Shown piece after piece: positions 1-5,533 of a stretch of DNA of 5,533 bases. Each line of letters starts with the position of its first letter. The first letter of the stretch is position 1. The notes under the pieces were generated by a model. That model saw only the letters and a program-made list of their open reading frames with translations, was not told where the DNA came from and did not search any database. The stretch is from NCBI GenBank assembly GCA_964418425.1, contig CAYQLT010000105.1:1-5533 (forward strand), written 5' to 3'. This DNA is from CAYQLT01 sp964418425 (GTDB lineage: Bacteria > Bacillota > Limnochordia > Limnochordales > Geochordaceae). The position numbers were made by a program, and so were the translations under genes.

Positions 1-453
1 CAGCGTCTGGCCTGCCTCCAGGCGCCGGCAGCCGGCGCGCAGCTCATCACCCGCCTCATCGAGGGCAACTTCCCCCCCTATCGCCAGGCCTTTCTGGATG
101 AGTTGCCCACCCGGCTTACCTTCGACCGGGGCGGGATGCTGGAGGCGGTCCAGCGTGCAGCGGTGCTGACCAGACGAGGGCCTGCGGTCGTCATCCTGGA
201 CATGGAGCCGGATGGGGTGGTGGTCCGGGCCAGGGAGGCGGACGTGGGACACGGTGAAGACAGGGTTGCAGCCCAACTGGACGGGCCACCCGTGAGCGTG
301 GCCTACCAGGCCCACTTCTTGGAGGATGTCCTGAAGGTGTTCGACGAGCCCCAGATGGTGCTGGAGGTGGGGGATCCGGCCAGGCAGGGGACCTTCCGGG
401 TTCCGGGGAAGGAGGATTACCGGTATATTGTTATGCCGGTGCGTTTGGGCTAG
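1..453 (+). CDS. dnaN: DNA polymerase III beta subunit (sliding clamp), C-terminal part
   Basis: The reading frame is open from base 1 to the TAG at 451-453 and gives the last 150 residues of a protein usually near 370. The start lies outside the window. The clamp is a ring-shaped homodimer that encircles DNA and tethers the replicative polymerase and many repair proteins. The family signature LITRLIEGNFPPYRQ is encoded near bases 46-90. It is followed by the third clamp fold (SVAYQAHFLEDVLKVF) and the characteristic C-terminus YRYIVMPVRLG, which lines the partner-binding pocket. The C-terminus carries one Gly beyond the usual MPVRL ending. The next gene begins 34 bases later, so they are probably co-transcribed. 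Identity rests on these motifs and on the neighbours yaaA, recF and gyrBA. Confidence 0.96.
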   Translation, partial: QRLACLQAPAAGAQLITRLIEGNFPPYRQAFLDELPTRLTFDRGGMLEAVQRAAVLTRRGPAVVILDMEPDGVVVRAREADVGHGEDRVAAQLDGPPVSVAYQAHFLEDVLKVFDEPQMVLEVGDPARQGTFRVPGKEDYRYIVMPVRLG

Positions 454-487
454 CAGTCGGGAGCCCCTGGGGGAGCCGAAGAGGTGG

Positions 488-721
488 TTGGGTCTGGCAG
501 CCGTTCCCGTCGGCATTCGGGCTGAGCCCATCGAGCTGCAGCAGTTTCTCAAGCTCAGTGGGGCCGCGCGCACGGGCGGCGAGGCCAAGGTGCTGGTCAC
601 CAGCGGCAGGGTGAAGGTCAACGGGAGGGTGGAGCTGCAGCGAGGGCGCAAGCTGCGTCCCGGCGACGAGGTGGAGGTGGCCGGCAGGGGCGAGTTTGTG
701 GTTATTGCACGGGTTGACTGA
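488..721 (+). CDS. yaaA: S4-domain RNA-binding protein, YaaA family
   Basis: This is a small S4-like protein of 77 residues if it starts at TTG 488; B. subtilis YaaA is about 71. The S4 fold covers most of the chain. ELQQFLKLSGAARTGGEAK (about residues 16-34) is followed by VLVTSGRVKVNGRVELQRG and RKLRPGDEVEV, the standard helix-loop-strand RNA-binding surface. S4 proteins bind structured RNA, and members at this dnaN-recF location are usually annotated as ribosome-maturation or RNA-binding proteins. The exact role is not established by the sequence. The start is uncertain. An upstream in-frame TTG at 428 would overlap dnaN and add unrelated residues. TTG 488 has purine-rich GAAGAGG only 3 bases upstream, and CTG 494 is better spaced but a rarer start. 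The stop TGA at 719-721 lies 3 bases before recF, which suggests translational coupling. Confidence 0.85.
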   Translation: MGLAAVPVGIRAEPIELQQFLKLSGAARTGGEAKVLVTSGRVKVNGRVELQRGRKLRPGDEVEVAGRGEFVVIARVD

Positions 722-724
722 CAG

Positions 725-1858
725 GTGCGCCTGGAAAGCCTCCGCCTTCGGGACTTTCGCAACTACGCCTCCACCGAGATAGAACCCGGTCCCGCCCTCA
801 ACCTGGTGGTGGGCGCCAACGGGCAGGGCAAGACGAACCTTCTGGAGGCTATCTGGATGCTGGGCGGGGCCCGGTCGCCGCGCGTGGCGGACCTGCGGCG
901 GCTGGTGCGTGCGGGCGCCCCCGGGGCGCAGGTGGAGGGGGCCGTGCAGCTGGACTCCACGGGCGCCCGGCGCCAGGTCCGGCTGACCCTGTCGGCCGCC
1001 GGTGGAGCACGTGCCTTCACGGTCAACGGGCGTCGGGTGGTCCGGGCTCTGGATTGGCTCGGACAGGTTCTCGTGGTTTGGTTTTCCCCTGACGAGGTGG
1101 ACGTGGTCCGGGGTTCCCCGGCGACTCGGCGCCGTTTCCTGGATGTGGCGCTGGCCCAGGTGGACCCCGTGTTCCGGGAGGCCGCAGCCCGCTACGCAAG
1201 AGCCCTTCAGCAACGCAACCGGGCCTTGCAACAGCTCGCCGGCTCGCCGTCCGGCCGGGCGGCGCTGGAGGCGTGGGACGAGCCGTTGGCCCGGGCGGGG
1301 GCGGTGGTGAGCCTGCGGCGCAAGCAGCTGTTGGCAGAGCTTGGGCTGGCGGCCCTGGAGATCCACGCGCGCCTGGCGGGCTCGGGGCCTTCCCTGCAGC
1401 TGGCGTACCGGCCGGCCGTGCCCGAAGAGGCGACCCTCAGCGTGGCCGCGTACGAGCAGGCGCTTGTGGCACGGCTTCGGCAGCTGGCGGAACTGGAGAG
1501 AGTCCGGCGACTGACGCTGGCGGGACCCCATCGCGAGGATTTCGAACTGCGCCTGGATGACCTGGATCTGCGGGCGACCGGGTCCAGGGGCCAGCAGCGA
1601 ACCGCGGCCCTCGCCCTGTTTCTCGCCCTGTGGGGCTGGGTGAGCCGGCGGGCCGGCGAGCCGGCCATACTGCTCCTGGATGACGCCGGCTCGGAGCTTG
1701 ACCCGAGCCGACGGCGCCGCCTGGTGGAGGTGCTCCCGGCCGGCGCGCAGGTGTTTGCCACAGCCACCGAGATCGGACTGATCCCGCCGGCGGCGGGGGC
1801 GCCGGCGCGCCTGTGGAGGGTTTCGGCCGGCCAGCTGGAACTGGTACCTGTGGGGTAG
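725..1858 (+). CDS. recF: DNA replication and repair protein RecF
   Basis: RecF is an SMC-like ATPase that, with RecO and RecR, loads RecA onto gapped DNA bound by single-strand binding protein. The 377-residue length matches the family (about 360-375). The N-terminus MRLESLRLRDFRNY is typical. Walker A GANGQGKT is at residues 30-37, and the FSPDEVDVVRG...RRRFLD region is at about 120-140. GPHREDFEL is at 267-275, the ABC signature TGSRGQQRT at about 285-293, and Walker B AILLLDD at 314-320 followed by SELD at 323-326. The GTG start is fixed by the conserved N-terminus. It lies 3 bases after the S4 gene's stop and has no clear Shine-Dalgarno of its own, so coupled translation is likely. Mild oddities are GSRGQQRT where GSQGQQRT is usual, and DDAGSELD where most homologues have DDVLSELD or DDVMSELD. 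Confidence 0.97.
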   Translation: MRLESLRLRDFRNYASTEIEPGPALNLVVGANGQGKTNLLEAIWMLGGARSPRVADLRRLVRAGAPGAQVEGAVQLDSTGARRQVRLTLSAAGGARAFTVNGRRVVRALDWLGQVLVVWFSPDEVDVVRGSPATRRRFLDVALAQVDPVFREAAARYARALQQRNRALQQLAGSPSGRAALEAWDEPLARAGAVVSLRRKQLLAELGLAALEIHARLAGSGPSLQLAYRPAVPEEATLSVAAYEQALVARLRQLAELERVRRLTLAGPHREDFELRLDDLDLRATGSRGQQRTAALALFLALWGWVSRRAGEPAILLLDDAGSELDPSRRRRLVEVLPAGAQVFATATEIGLIPPAAGAPARLWRVSAGQLELVPVG

Positions 1859-1876
1859 GTGCGGGCCTCGCAAGAC

Positions 1877-1885
1877 GGGGAGGGA
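1877..1885 (+). promoter_or_regulatory. Ribosome binding site deciding the remB-type gene start
   Basis: GGGGAGGGA ends 6 bases before TTG 1892. It is a strong match to the Shine-Dalgarno consensus and favours this start over GTG 1859, which has no comparable site upstream. Confidence 0.75.
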
Positions 1886-1891
1886 CCGGGT

Positions 1892-2221
1892 TTGTACTTG
1901 CATCTGGGTCAGGACGTGGTGGTTCCCGTCTCCACGGTGGTGGCGATCGTGGATGTGGCGGCCATCCAGCGCCGGGGCCTCGCCCTTCCCGAGGTGGTGT
2001 CGACGGCCAGGGCCCACGGGAGCCTGGTGGAGCTGGCAGACGGAGCAGGGACTTCCCTGGTCGTCACCACCGATCGGGTCTACCTGTCACCCATCTCACC
2101 CATGACCCTGCGGCGCAGGGCTATGGCGCCCTTGGAGGATGACAGCAGATCCAGCCCCGTTCTACCCTCTCGCCGCCGGCGCCGCCGCGCCCGGGCTTCC
2201 AAAGGCCGTGCCGGCCTTTGA
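1892..2221 (+). CDS. remB: RemB-type (DUF370, extracellular matrix regulator) protein with Arg-rich tail
   Basis: The predicted protein has 109 residues; B. subtilis RemB (YaaB) has about 81. It begins MYLHLGQDVVVPVSTVVAIVD, matching the family start MFIHLGGDVVVP, and the domain closes with RVYLSPISPMTLRRRA (about residues 62-77). RemA/RemB proteins of Bacillota are linked to DNA binding and control of biofilm-matrix genes. The function of this copy is inferred from family and position only. TTG 1892 is chosen because GGGGAGGGA at 1877-1885 is ideally placed and homologues begin here. GTG 1859, directly after the recF stop, would add 11 residues, several of them encoded by the Shine-Dalgarno itself. 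The C-terminal 30 residues are unusual: a basic extension with six consecutive Arg at 94-99 and a SKGR segment. The stop overlaps the -35 box of the gyrB promoter. Confidence 0.85.
   Translation: MYLHLGQDVVVPVSTVVAIVDVAAIQRRGLALPEVVSTARAHGSLVELADGAGTSLVVTTDRVYLSPISPMTLRRRAMAPLEDDSRSSPVLPSRRRRRRARASKGRAGL
2200..2220 (+). other. 9-bp perfect inverted repeat at the remB-type stop / gyrB -35 region
   Basis: CAAAGGCCG (2200-2208) and CGGCCTTTG (2212-2220) are exact reverse complements separated by TGC. As RNA this is a stable hairpin across the remB-type stop codon. No U-tract follows (the next bases are ACGGGGCATC), so it is not a canonical intrinsic terminator. Its right arm shares bases 2218-2220 with the gyrB -35 hexamer, so it could instead be an operator-like palindrome. 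It could also be a partial terminator or a processing hairpin separating the upstream genes from gyrBA. The symmetry is seen directly; the role is inferred. Confidence 0.5.
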
Positions 2222-2246
2222 CGGGGCATCGGGGGCAGGATATGAT
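2218..2246 (+). promoter_or_regulatory. Sigma-A type promoter for gyrB-gyrA
   Basis: TTGACG (-35, 2218-2223) and TATGAT (-10, 2241-2246) are separated by exactly 17 bases; each hexamer has one mismatch to TTGACA/TATAAT. Such AT-containing hexamers stand out in this GC-rich sequence. The predicted transcription start is near 2253, giving a leader of about 58 bases before GTG 2311. The promoter sits at the end of the remB-type gene. gyrBA can therefore be transcribed independently of the dnaN-recF genes. Confidence 0.75.
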
Positions 2247-2298
2247 GGGGGTTGTGGGTGAGGTTCGCCCGGCCTGTGCGGCGTAGCGCATCGACGTG

Positions 2299-2304
2299 AG
2301 GAGG
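2299..2304 (+). promoter_or_regulatory. Ribosome binding site deciding the gyrB start
   Basis: A perfect AGGAGG lies 6 bases before GTG 2311. An in-frame GTG at 2296 would encode its first residues from the Shine-Dalgarno itself, so 2311 is the preferred start. Confidence 0.85.
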
Positions 2305-2310
2305 AAGCCC

Positions 2311-4111
2311 GTGGGCGCCCTTGAACGCAAGCCGGGAGCCGTGCGCGCCTCGTATGGCGCCGAGCAGATCCAGGTCCTCGAGGGCCTGGAGGCGGTTCGC
2401 CGGCGCCCCGGAATGTATATCGGCAGCACCGACGCGCGTGGGCTGCACCAGTTGTTCAACGAGGTGATCGACAACAGCATCGACGAGGCGATGAACGGCT
2501 ACTGCAGCCGCATCGCCGTCACGTTGCACCGCGACGGTTCCCTCTCGGTGGAGGACGACGGCCGCGGCATCCCGGTGGGGGTGCACCCGAAGACAGGGCG
2601 TCCCGCCGTCGAGACGGTGCTCACAACCCTGCATGCGGGCGGTAAGTTCGGCGATGACGGAGGCTACAAGGTAAGCGGCGGCCTGCATGGAGTAGGGGTG
2701 TCGGTGGTCAACGCCCTCTCCGAATGGCTGGAAGTGGTCGTGNNNNNNNNNNNNNNNNNNNNNNNNNNNNNNNNNNNNNNNNNNNNNNNNNNNNNNNNNN
2801 NNNNNNNNNNNNNNNNNNNNNNNNNNNNNNNNNNNNNNNNNNAAGTCGGAGAGGTTTCAGTTTCAGGGCGGATTGGTGGAGTTCGTGCGGTTTCTCAACC
2901 GCAACAAAGAACCGCTCCACCCTTCCATTTTCTACGCCTCTCGCGACGTGGGCGGCACAGTGGTCGAGGTGGCGTTGCAGTACACCACCGAATACCTGGA
3001 GATGATGCTGGCCTACGTCAACAACATCCACACCACCGAAGGCGGCACACACCTGTCCGGGTTCCGCAGTGCGCTCACCCGTACTCTCAACGACGTGGCG
3101 CGCAAGACGGGAGTTCTCAAAGAAAACGACGAGAACCTCGCGGGCGACGACGTCCGGGAGGGGTTGACCGCGGTTCTCAGCGTGAAGATGAGGGAGCCCC
3201 AATTCGAGGGGCAGACCAAGACCAAGCTGGGCAACAGCGACGTGAAAGGCATCGTGGACTCGGTGGTGGGCGAAGCGCTTGCCCTGTTTTTGGAGGAGCA
3301 CCCCGCCGAGGCCCGCAAGATCCTGGAGAAGTGCGTGACCGCTGCCAGGGCCCGGGAGGCGGCCCGCAAAGCCCGGGAGCTGACCCGGCGCAAGAGCGCG
3401 CTGGAAAGCACCGGTCTTCCGGGGAAGCTGGCCGATTGCATCAGCACCAATCCGGAAGAGTGCGAGCTGTTCTTGGTCGAGGGGGATTCCGCCGGGGGCA
3501 CTGCCAAGCAAGGGCGGGATCGCCGCTTCCAGGCCATCATGCCCTTGCGCGGGAAGATCCTCAACGTGGAAAAGGCCAACATGGACAAGATCCTGGCCAA
3601 CAACGAGATTCGCGCCATGGTCACCGCCCTGGGCACGGGTATCGGCAGTGACTTCGATAGCTCTCGGGCGCGCTACGGCCGGATCATCGTCATGACTGAC
3701 GCGGATGTGGACGGGGCCCACATCCGCACCCTGCTGCTCACCTTCTTTTACAGGTACGCCCGGGAGCTCATCGACCAGGGCCGGGTCTACATCGCCTTGC
3801 CGCCCTTGTACCGGGTTCGTAAGGCGAAGAAGGATCACTACGCGTTTTCCGACGCGGAGCTGGAACGCCTCCTGGAGCGGCTCGGCAGAAACGGCGCCGA
3901 GATCCAGCGCTACAAGGGACTCGGAGAGATGAACGCCGAGCAACTCTGGGAGACCACCATGAACCCCGAGACGCGAACCCTGCTGCGGGTGACCATCGAG
4001 GACGCGGTGGCGGCCAACGAAATCTTCACCATCTTGATGGGCGAGCAGGTCGAACCGCGCCGGCGCTTCATCCAAGAACATGCTCGAGAGGTTCGCAACC
4101 TTGACGTCTGA
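2311..4111 (+). CDS. gyrB: DNA gyrase subunit B (interrupted by a 100-N assembly gap)
   Basis: GyrB is the ATPase/TOPRIM subunit of gyrase, which introduces negative supercoils as an A2B2 tetramer. The first 144 residues hold most of the GHKL ATPase: RRPGMYIGST, catalytic EVIDN (Glu51, Asn55), DDGRGIPV (about 82-89) and the ATP lid HAGGKFGDDGGYKVSGGLHGVG. Ns at 2743-2842 hide the rest. Sequence resumes at 2843 in another nominal frame with QGGLVEFVRFLN, then the switch-lysine segment QTKTKLGN. The TOPRIM motifs are VEGDSAGG (Glu codon 3479-3481) and MTDADVDGAHI (Asp codons 3698, 3704, 3710). RYKGLGEMN and a terminal VRNLDV follow. The 422 residues after the gap, 144 before it and about 80 missing give roughly 645, like B. 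subtilis GyrB (638), without the long enterobacterial TOPRIM insertion. The apparent frame change needs no real frameshift. gyrA follows 28 bases downstream. Confidence 0.97.
2743..2842. other. Assembly gap, 100 Ns
   Basis: Exactly 100 Ns, the conventional placeholder for a gap of unknown size, interrupt gyrB. The codon phase before the gap ends cleanly at 2742, and the phase after it begins cleanly at 2843. The true gap must therefore be a multiple of three if the gene is intact. Comparison from memory with B. subtilis GyrB suggests about 78-80 missing codons. The hidden part includes the end of the GHKL domain and the TGTT(T/V)-type strand before the transducer domain. Confidence 0.9.
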
Positions 4112-4139
4112 GCTATCCCCGGGGGCGTGAGTGTTGGAG

Positions 4140-5533
4140 ATGGCCGAACCTTCGCTTGGCCGCATCGTGCCCGTCGAGCTGGAGACCGAGATGCGTCGGT
4201 CCTACATCGACTACGCGATGAGCGTCATCGTGGACCGCGCGCTCCCGGACGTGCGGGACGGCCTGAAGCCCGTGCAGCGCCGGATCCTGCACGCGATGAA
4301 CGAGTTGAACCTGCGGCCGGACCGCCCCTACAAGAAGTCGGCGGCCATCGTCGGCGAGGTCATGGGGAAGTACCATCCACACGGGGACGCGCCCATCTAC
4401 GACGCGATGGTGCGGATGGCCCAGGATTTCTCCTATCGCTACATGCTGGTGGACGGGCACGGCAATTTCGGCTGCTTCACCGGCGACACGCGGCTGCGGC
4501 TTGCCGACGGCACGCAGAGGAGCTTCCAGGAGCTGCAAGAGCTTGGCTGTGACGCCCGCTTCCCGGTCTACGCCATAGACCCGGGTACGGGCGGCGTGGT
4601 CGTCGCCTGGGGTCGCAACGCCCGCCTCACCCGTCGGGACGCCCGGCTGGTGGAGGTCGTGCTGGACAGCGGCGCTCGCATCCGGTGCACCCCGGATCAC
4701 CGGTTCATGCTCCCGGACGGAACCTACCGAGAGGCTCGGTTCCTCGTGCCGGGAGAGGGCTTGATGGCGATGGAGCTGGATGGGGGGACGTGGGGAACCG
4801 GGCTTCAGGACCGCCACACGCCCGGCCGCCCCGGGCAGTGGGTGCAGGCCCTGGAGCGCCCTGCCCTGGCCCGGGCCTCCGTGAAGCGCGTCCAGAGTGT
4901 TCGGAGCCTGGCGGAGCGGGCCGACGTCTATGACATCACGGTCGATGGTTACCACAACTTCCTGCTGGCCTGCGGGGTCTTCGTGCACAACTCCGTGGAC
5001 GGCGACCCGCCGGCGGCGATGCGCTACACCGAGGCGCGACTTTCGCCCCTGGCCATGGAGATGCTCCGGGACATCGACAAGGAGACGGTCGATTTCGTCC
5101 CCAACTACGACGGCAGCGAACAACAGCCCGTCGTCCTGCCCTCTCGGGTACCCAACCTGCTCATCAACGGGGCCTCGGGCATCGCGGTGGGCATGGCCAC
5201 CAACATCCCGCCCCACAACCTGGCCGAGATCGTGGACGCCTTGGTGCTGCTCATCGACCAGCCGGATGTCCCTGACGAGCGGCTTCTTGAGGTGGTAAAG
5301 GGGCCCGACTTCCCCACGGGGGGGGTCATCCTGGGCACCCAGGGCATCCGGGACGCCTACCTGACCGGCCGGGGGCACATCCGGGTGCGGGCCCGGGTGA
5401 CCATGGAGCCCATGGGCGGAGGCCGCACCCGCATCGTGGTGACGGAACTCCCTTACATGGTCAACAAGGCGGCGCTGATCGAGAAGATCGCCGAACTGGT
5501 GCGGGAGCGGCGCATCGACGGCATCTCGGAGGT
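4140..5533 (+). CDS. gyrA: DNA gyrase subunit A, N-terminal part, intein-containing precursor
   Basis: GyrA is the DNA-cleaving subunit of gyrase; this fragment runs off the window after 464 codons. With ATG 4140 it begins MAEPSLGRIVPVELETEMRR and continues into the conserved YAMSVIVDRALPDVRDGLKPVQRRIL. The breakage-reunion core follows with YHPHGD, RMAQDFSYRYMLVDGHGNFG, then a 173-residue intein (4473-4991). SVDGDPPAAMRYTEARL resumes after it, with the catalytic Tyr codon at 5025-5027. That is residue 296 of the precursor and 123 after splicing, matching E. coli Tyr122. Later motifs include NYDGSEQQPVVLPSR, GIAVGMATNIPPHN, KGPDFPTGG and VVTELPYMVNKA. GTG 4131 and TTG 4134 are also possible in-frame starts, and no Shine-Dalgarno is ideally placed. 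Ala and Pro replace the E. coli Ser83 and Ala84 equivalents, and the KSAR motif reads KSAA. The frame stays open across the intein. Confidence 0.97.
   Translation, partial: MAEPSLGRIVPVELETEMRRSYIDYAMSVIVDRALPDVRDGLKPVQRRILHAMNELNLRPDRPYKKSAAIVGEVMGKYHPHGDAPIYDAMVRMAQDFSYRYMLVDGHGNFGCFTGDTRLRLADGTQRSFQELQELGCDARFPVYAIDPGTGGVVVAWGRNARLTRRDARLVEVVLDSGARIRCTPDHRFMLPDGTYREARFLVPGEGLMAMELDGGTWGTGLQDRHTPGRPGQWVQALERPALARASVKRVQSVRSLAERADVYDITVDGYHNFLLACGVFVHNSVDGDPPAAMRYTEARLSPLAMEMLRDIDKETVDFVPNYDGSEQQPVVLPSRVPNLLINGASGIAVGMATNIPPHNLAEIVDALVLLIDQPDVPDERLLEVVKGPDFPTGGVILGTQGIRDAYLTGRGHIRVRARVTMEPMGGGRTRIVVTELPYMVNKAALIEKIAELVRERRIDGISE
4473..4991 (+). mobile_element. GyrA mini-intein (173 aa, no endonuclease domain)
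   Basis: An in-frame insertion splits the GyrA motif NFG|SVDGD. It starts CFTGDTRLRLADG (block A, nucleophile Cys1) and has TPDH (Thr73 and His76, block B, codons 4689-4700). It ends VYDITVDGYHNFLLACGVFVHN, here given in two parts: block F is VYDITVDGYHNFLL with His161, and block G is VFVHN with His172 and Asn173. The +1 extein residue is Ser. These are the residues expected for a class 1 protein-splicing intein, so it should excise and rejoin Gly-Ser to restore mature GyrA. Only about 40 residues separate the two splicing halves, and neither LAGLIDADG nor HNH motifs are visible, so it should not be self-mobile. Base composition resembles the host gene, consistent with long residence. The N- and C-terminal boundaries are precise because the flanking GyrA sequence is so conserved. 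Confidence 0.95.

Noticed and set aside
428..487. Upstream start for the S4 gene at TTG 428
   Set aside because: It would overlap dnaN, and its extra residues do not resemble the family N-terminus.
454..487. CCCCTGGGGG-type symmetry between dnaN and the S4 gene, considered as a terminator
   Set aside because: The loop would be one base and there is no U-tract; genes on both sides are close and likely co-transcribed.
701..710. GTTATTGCAC, considered as a DnaA box because dnaN is nearby
   Set aside because: It differs from TTATNCACA at several positions, is single, and lies inside a coding region.
431..2017. Long minus-strand open frame (528 residues) across yaaA, recF and the remB-type gene
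   Set aside because: It is low-complexity and rich in Gln/His/Pro/Arg, as expected for the antisense of GC-rich genes. It overlaps well-recognised genes on the other strand and has no family motifs.
2256..2270. Small hairpin GGGTG-AGGTT-CGCCC in the gyrB leader, considered as a riboswitch or attenuator
   Set aside because: Only 5 base pairs including a G-U pair, in a leader of about 58 bases. This is too short for a known riboswitch and expected by chance in GC-rich DNA.
2843..3651. Continuation of the upstream gyrB frame past the Ns
   Set aside because: The translation after the gap is Gly/Arg/Gln-rich nonsense, while the other frame gives perfect GyrB. It is an artefact of the 100-base placeholder.
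2708..4165. Minus-strand open frame of 485 residues over gyrB
   Set aside because: It runs through the N gap and is antisense to GyrB with its TOPRIM motifs; there is no recognisable domain.
4113..5378. Minus-strand open frame of 421 residues over gyrA
   Set aside because: It is a shadow of GyrA and its intein, with no family motif or start-site support.

Overview
This is a GC-rich, tightly packed chromosomal segment with every gene on the + strand. The order is dnaN (3' end) - yaaA-type S4 gene - recF - remB-type gene - gyrB - gyrA (5' part). This is the replication-origin-proximal order typical of Bacillota. The high GC, the frequent GTG/TTG starts with strong Shine-Dalgarno sequences, and the B. 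subtilis-like GyrB architecture suggest a high-GC Bacillota lineage, possibly of the Symbiobacterium / Thermaerobacter / Limnochordia kind. That placement is inference; no lineage marker settles it. A run of exactly 100 Ns inside gyrB suggests a scaffolded draft or metagenome assembly.

Bases 1-453 encode the C-terminal 150 residues of the DNA polymerase III sliding clamp. Bases 488-721 encode a small S4-domain RNA-binding protein. recF (725-1858) follows after 3 bases. A remB-type gene follows recF; its best start is TTG 1892, preceded by GGGGAGGGA, rather than the GTG that abuts the recF stop. A 9-bp inverted repeat and a strong sigma-A-type promoter (TTGACG, 17-bp spacer, TATGAT) overlap the end of the remB-type gene and probably drive gyrB-gyrA.

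gyrB runs from GTG 2311 to 4111. By alignment from memory with B. subtilis GyrB, the Ns at 2743-2842 replace about 240 real bases, so the apparent frameshift is a gap artefact. gyrA starts near 4140 and runs off the right edge.

The notable feature is a 173-residue mini-intein (4473-4991) in GyrA. It lies between the equivalents of E. coli Gly110 and Ser111, 12 residues before the site used by the well-known mycobacterial GyrA intein. It keeps the expected splicing residues (Cys1, the TxxH motif, terminal His-Asn, Ser+1) and has no homing-endonuclease domain. The flanking GyrA also carries Ala and Pro at the two main quinolone-contact positions and Ala at a normally conserved Arg.

Functionally this is a conserved DNA replication, repair and topology cluster: clamp, recombination mediator, gyrase A2B2, and two small regulatory or RNA-binding proteins. 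I see no RNA genes, CRISPR array, transposon or accessory defence system. The intein is the only mobile-type element.
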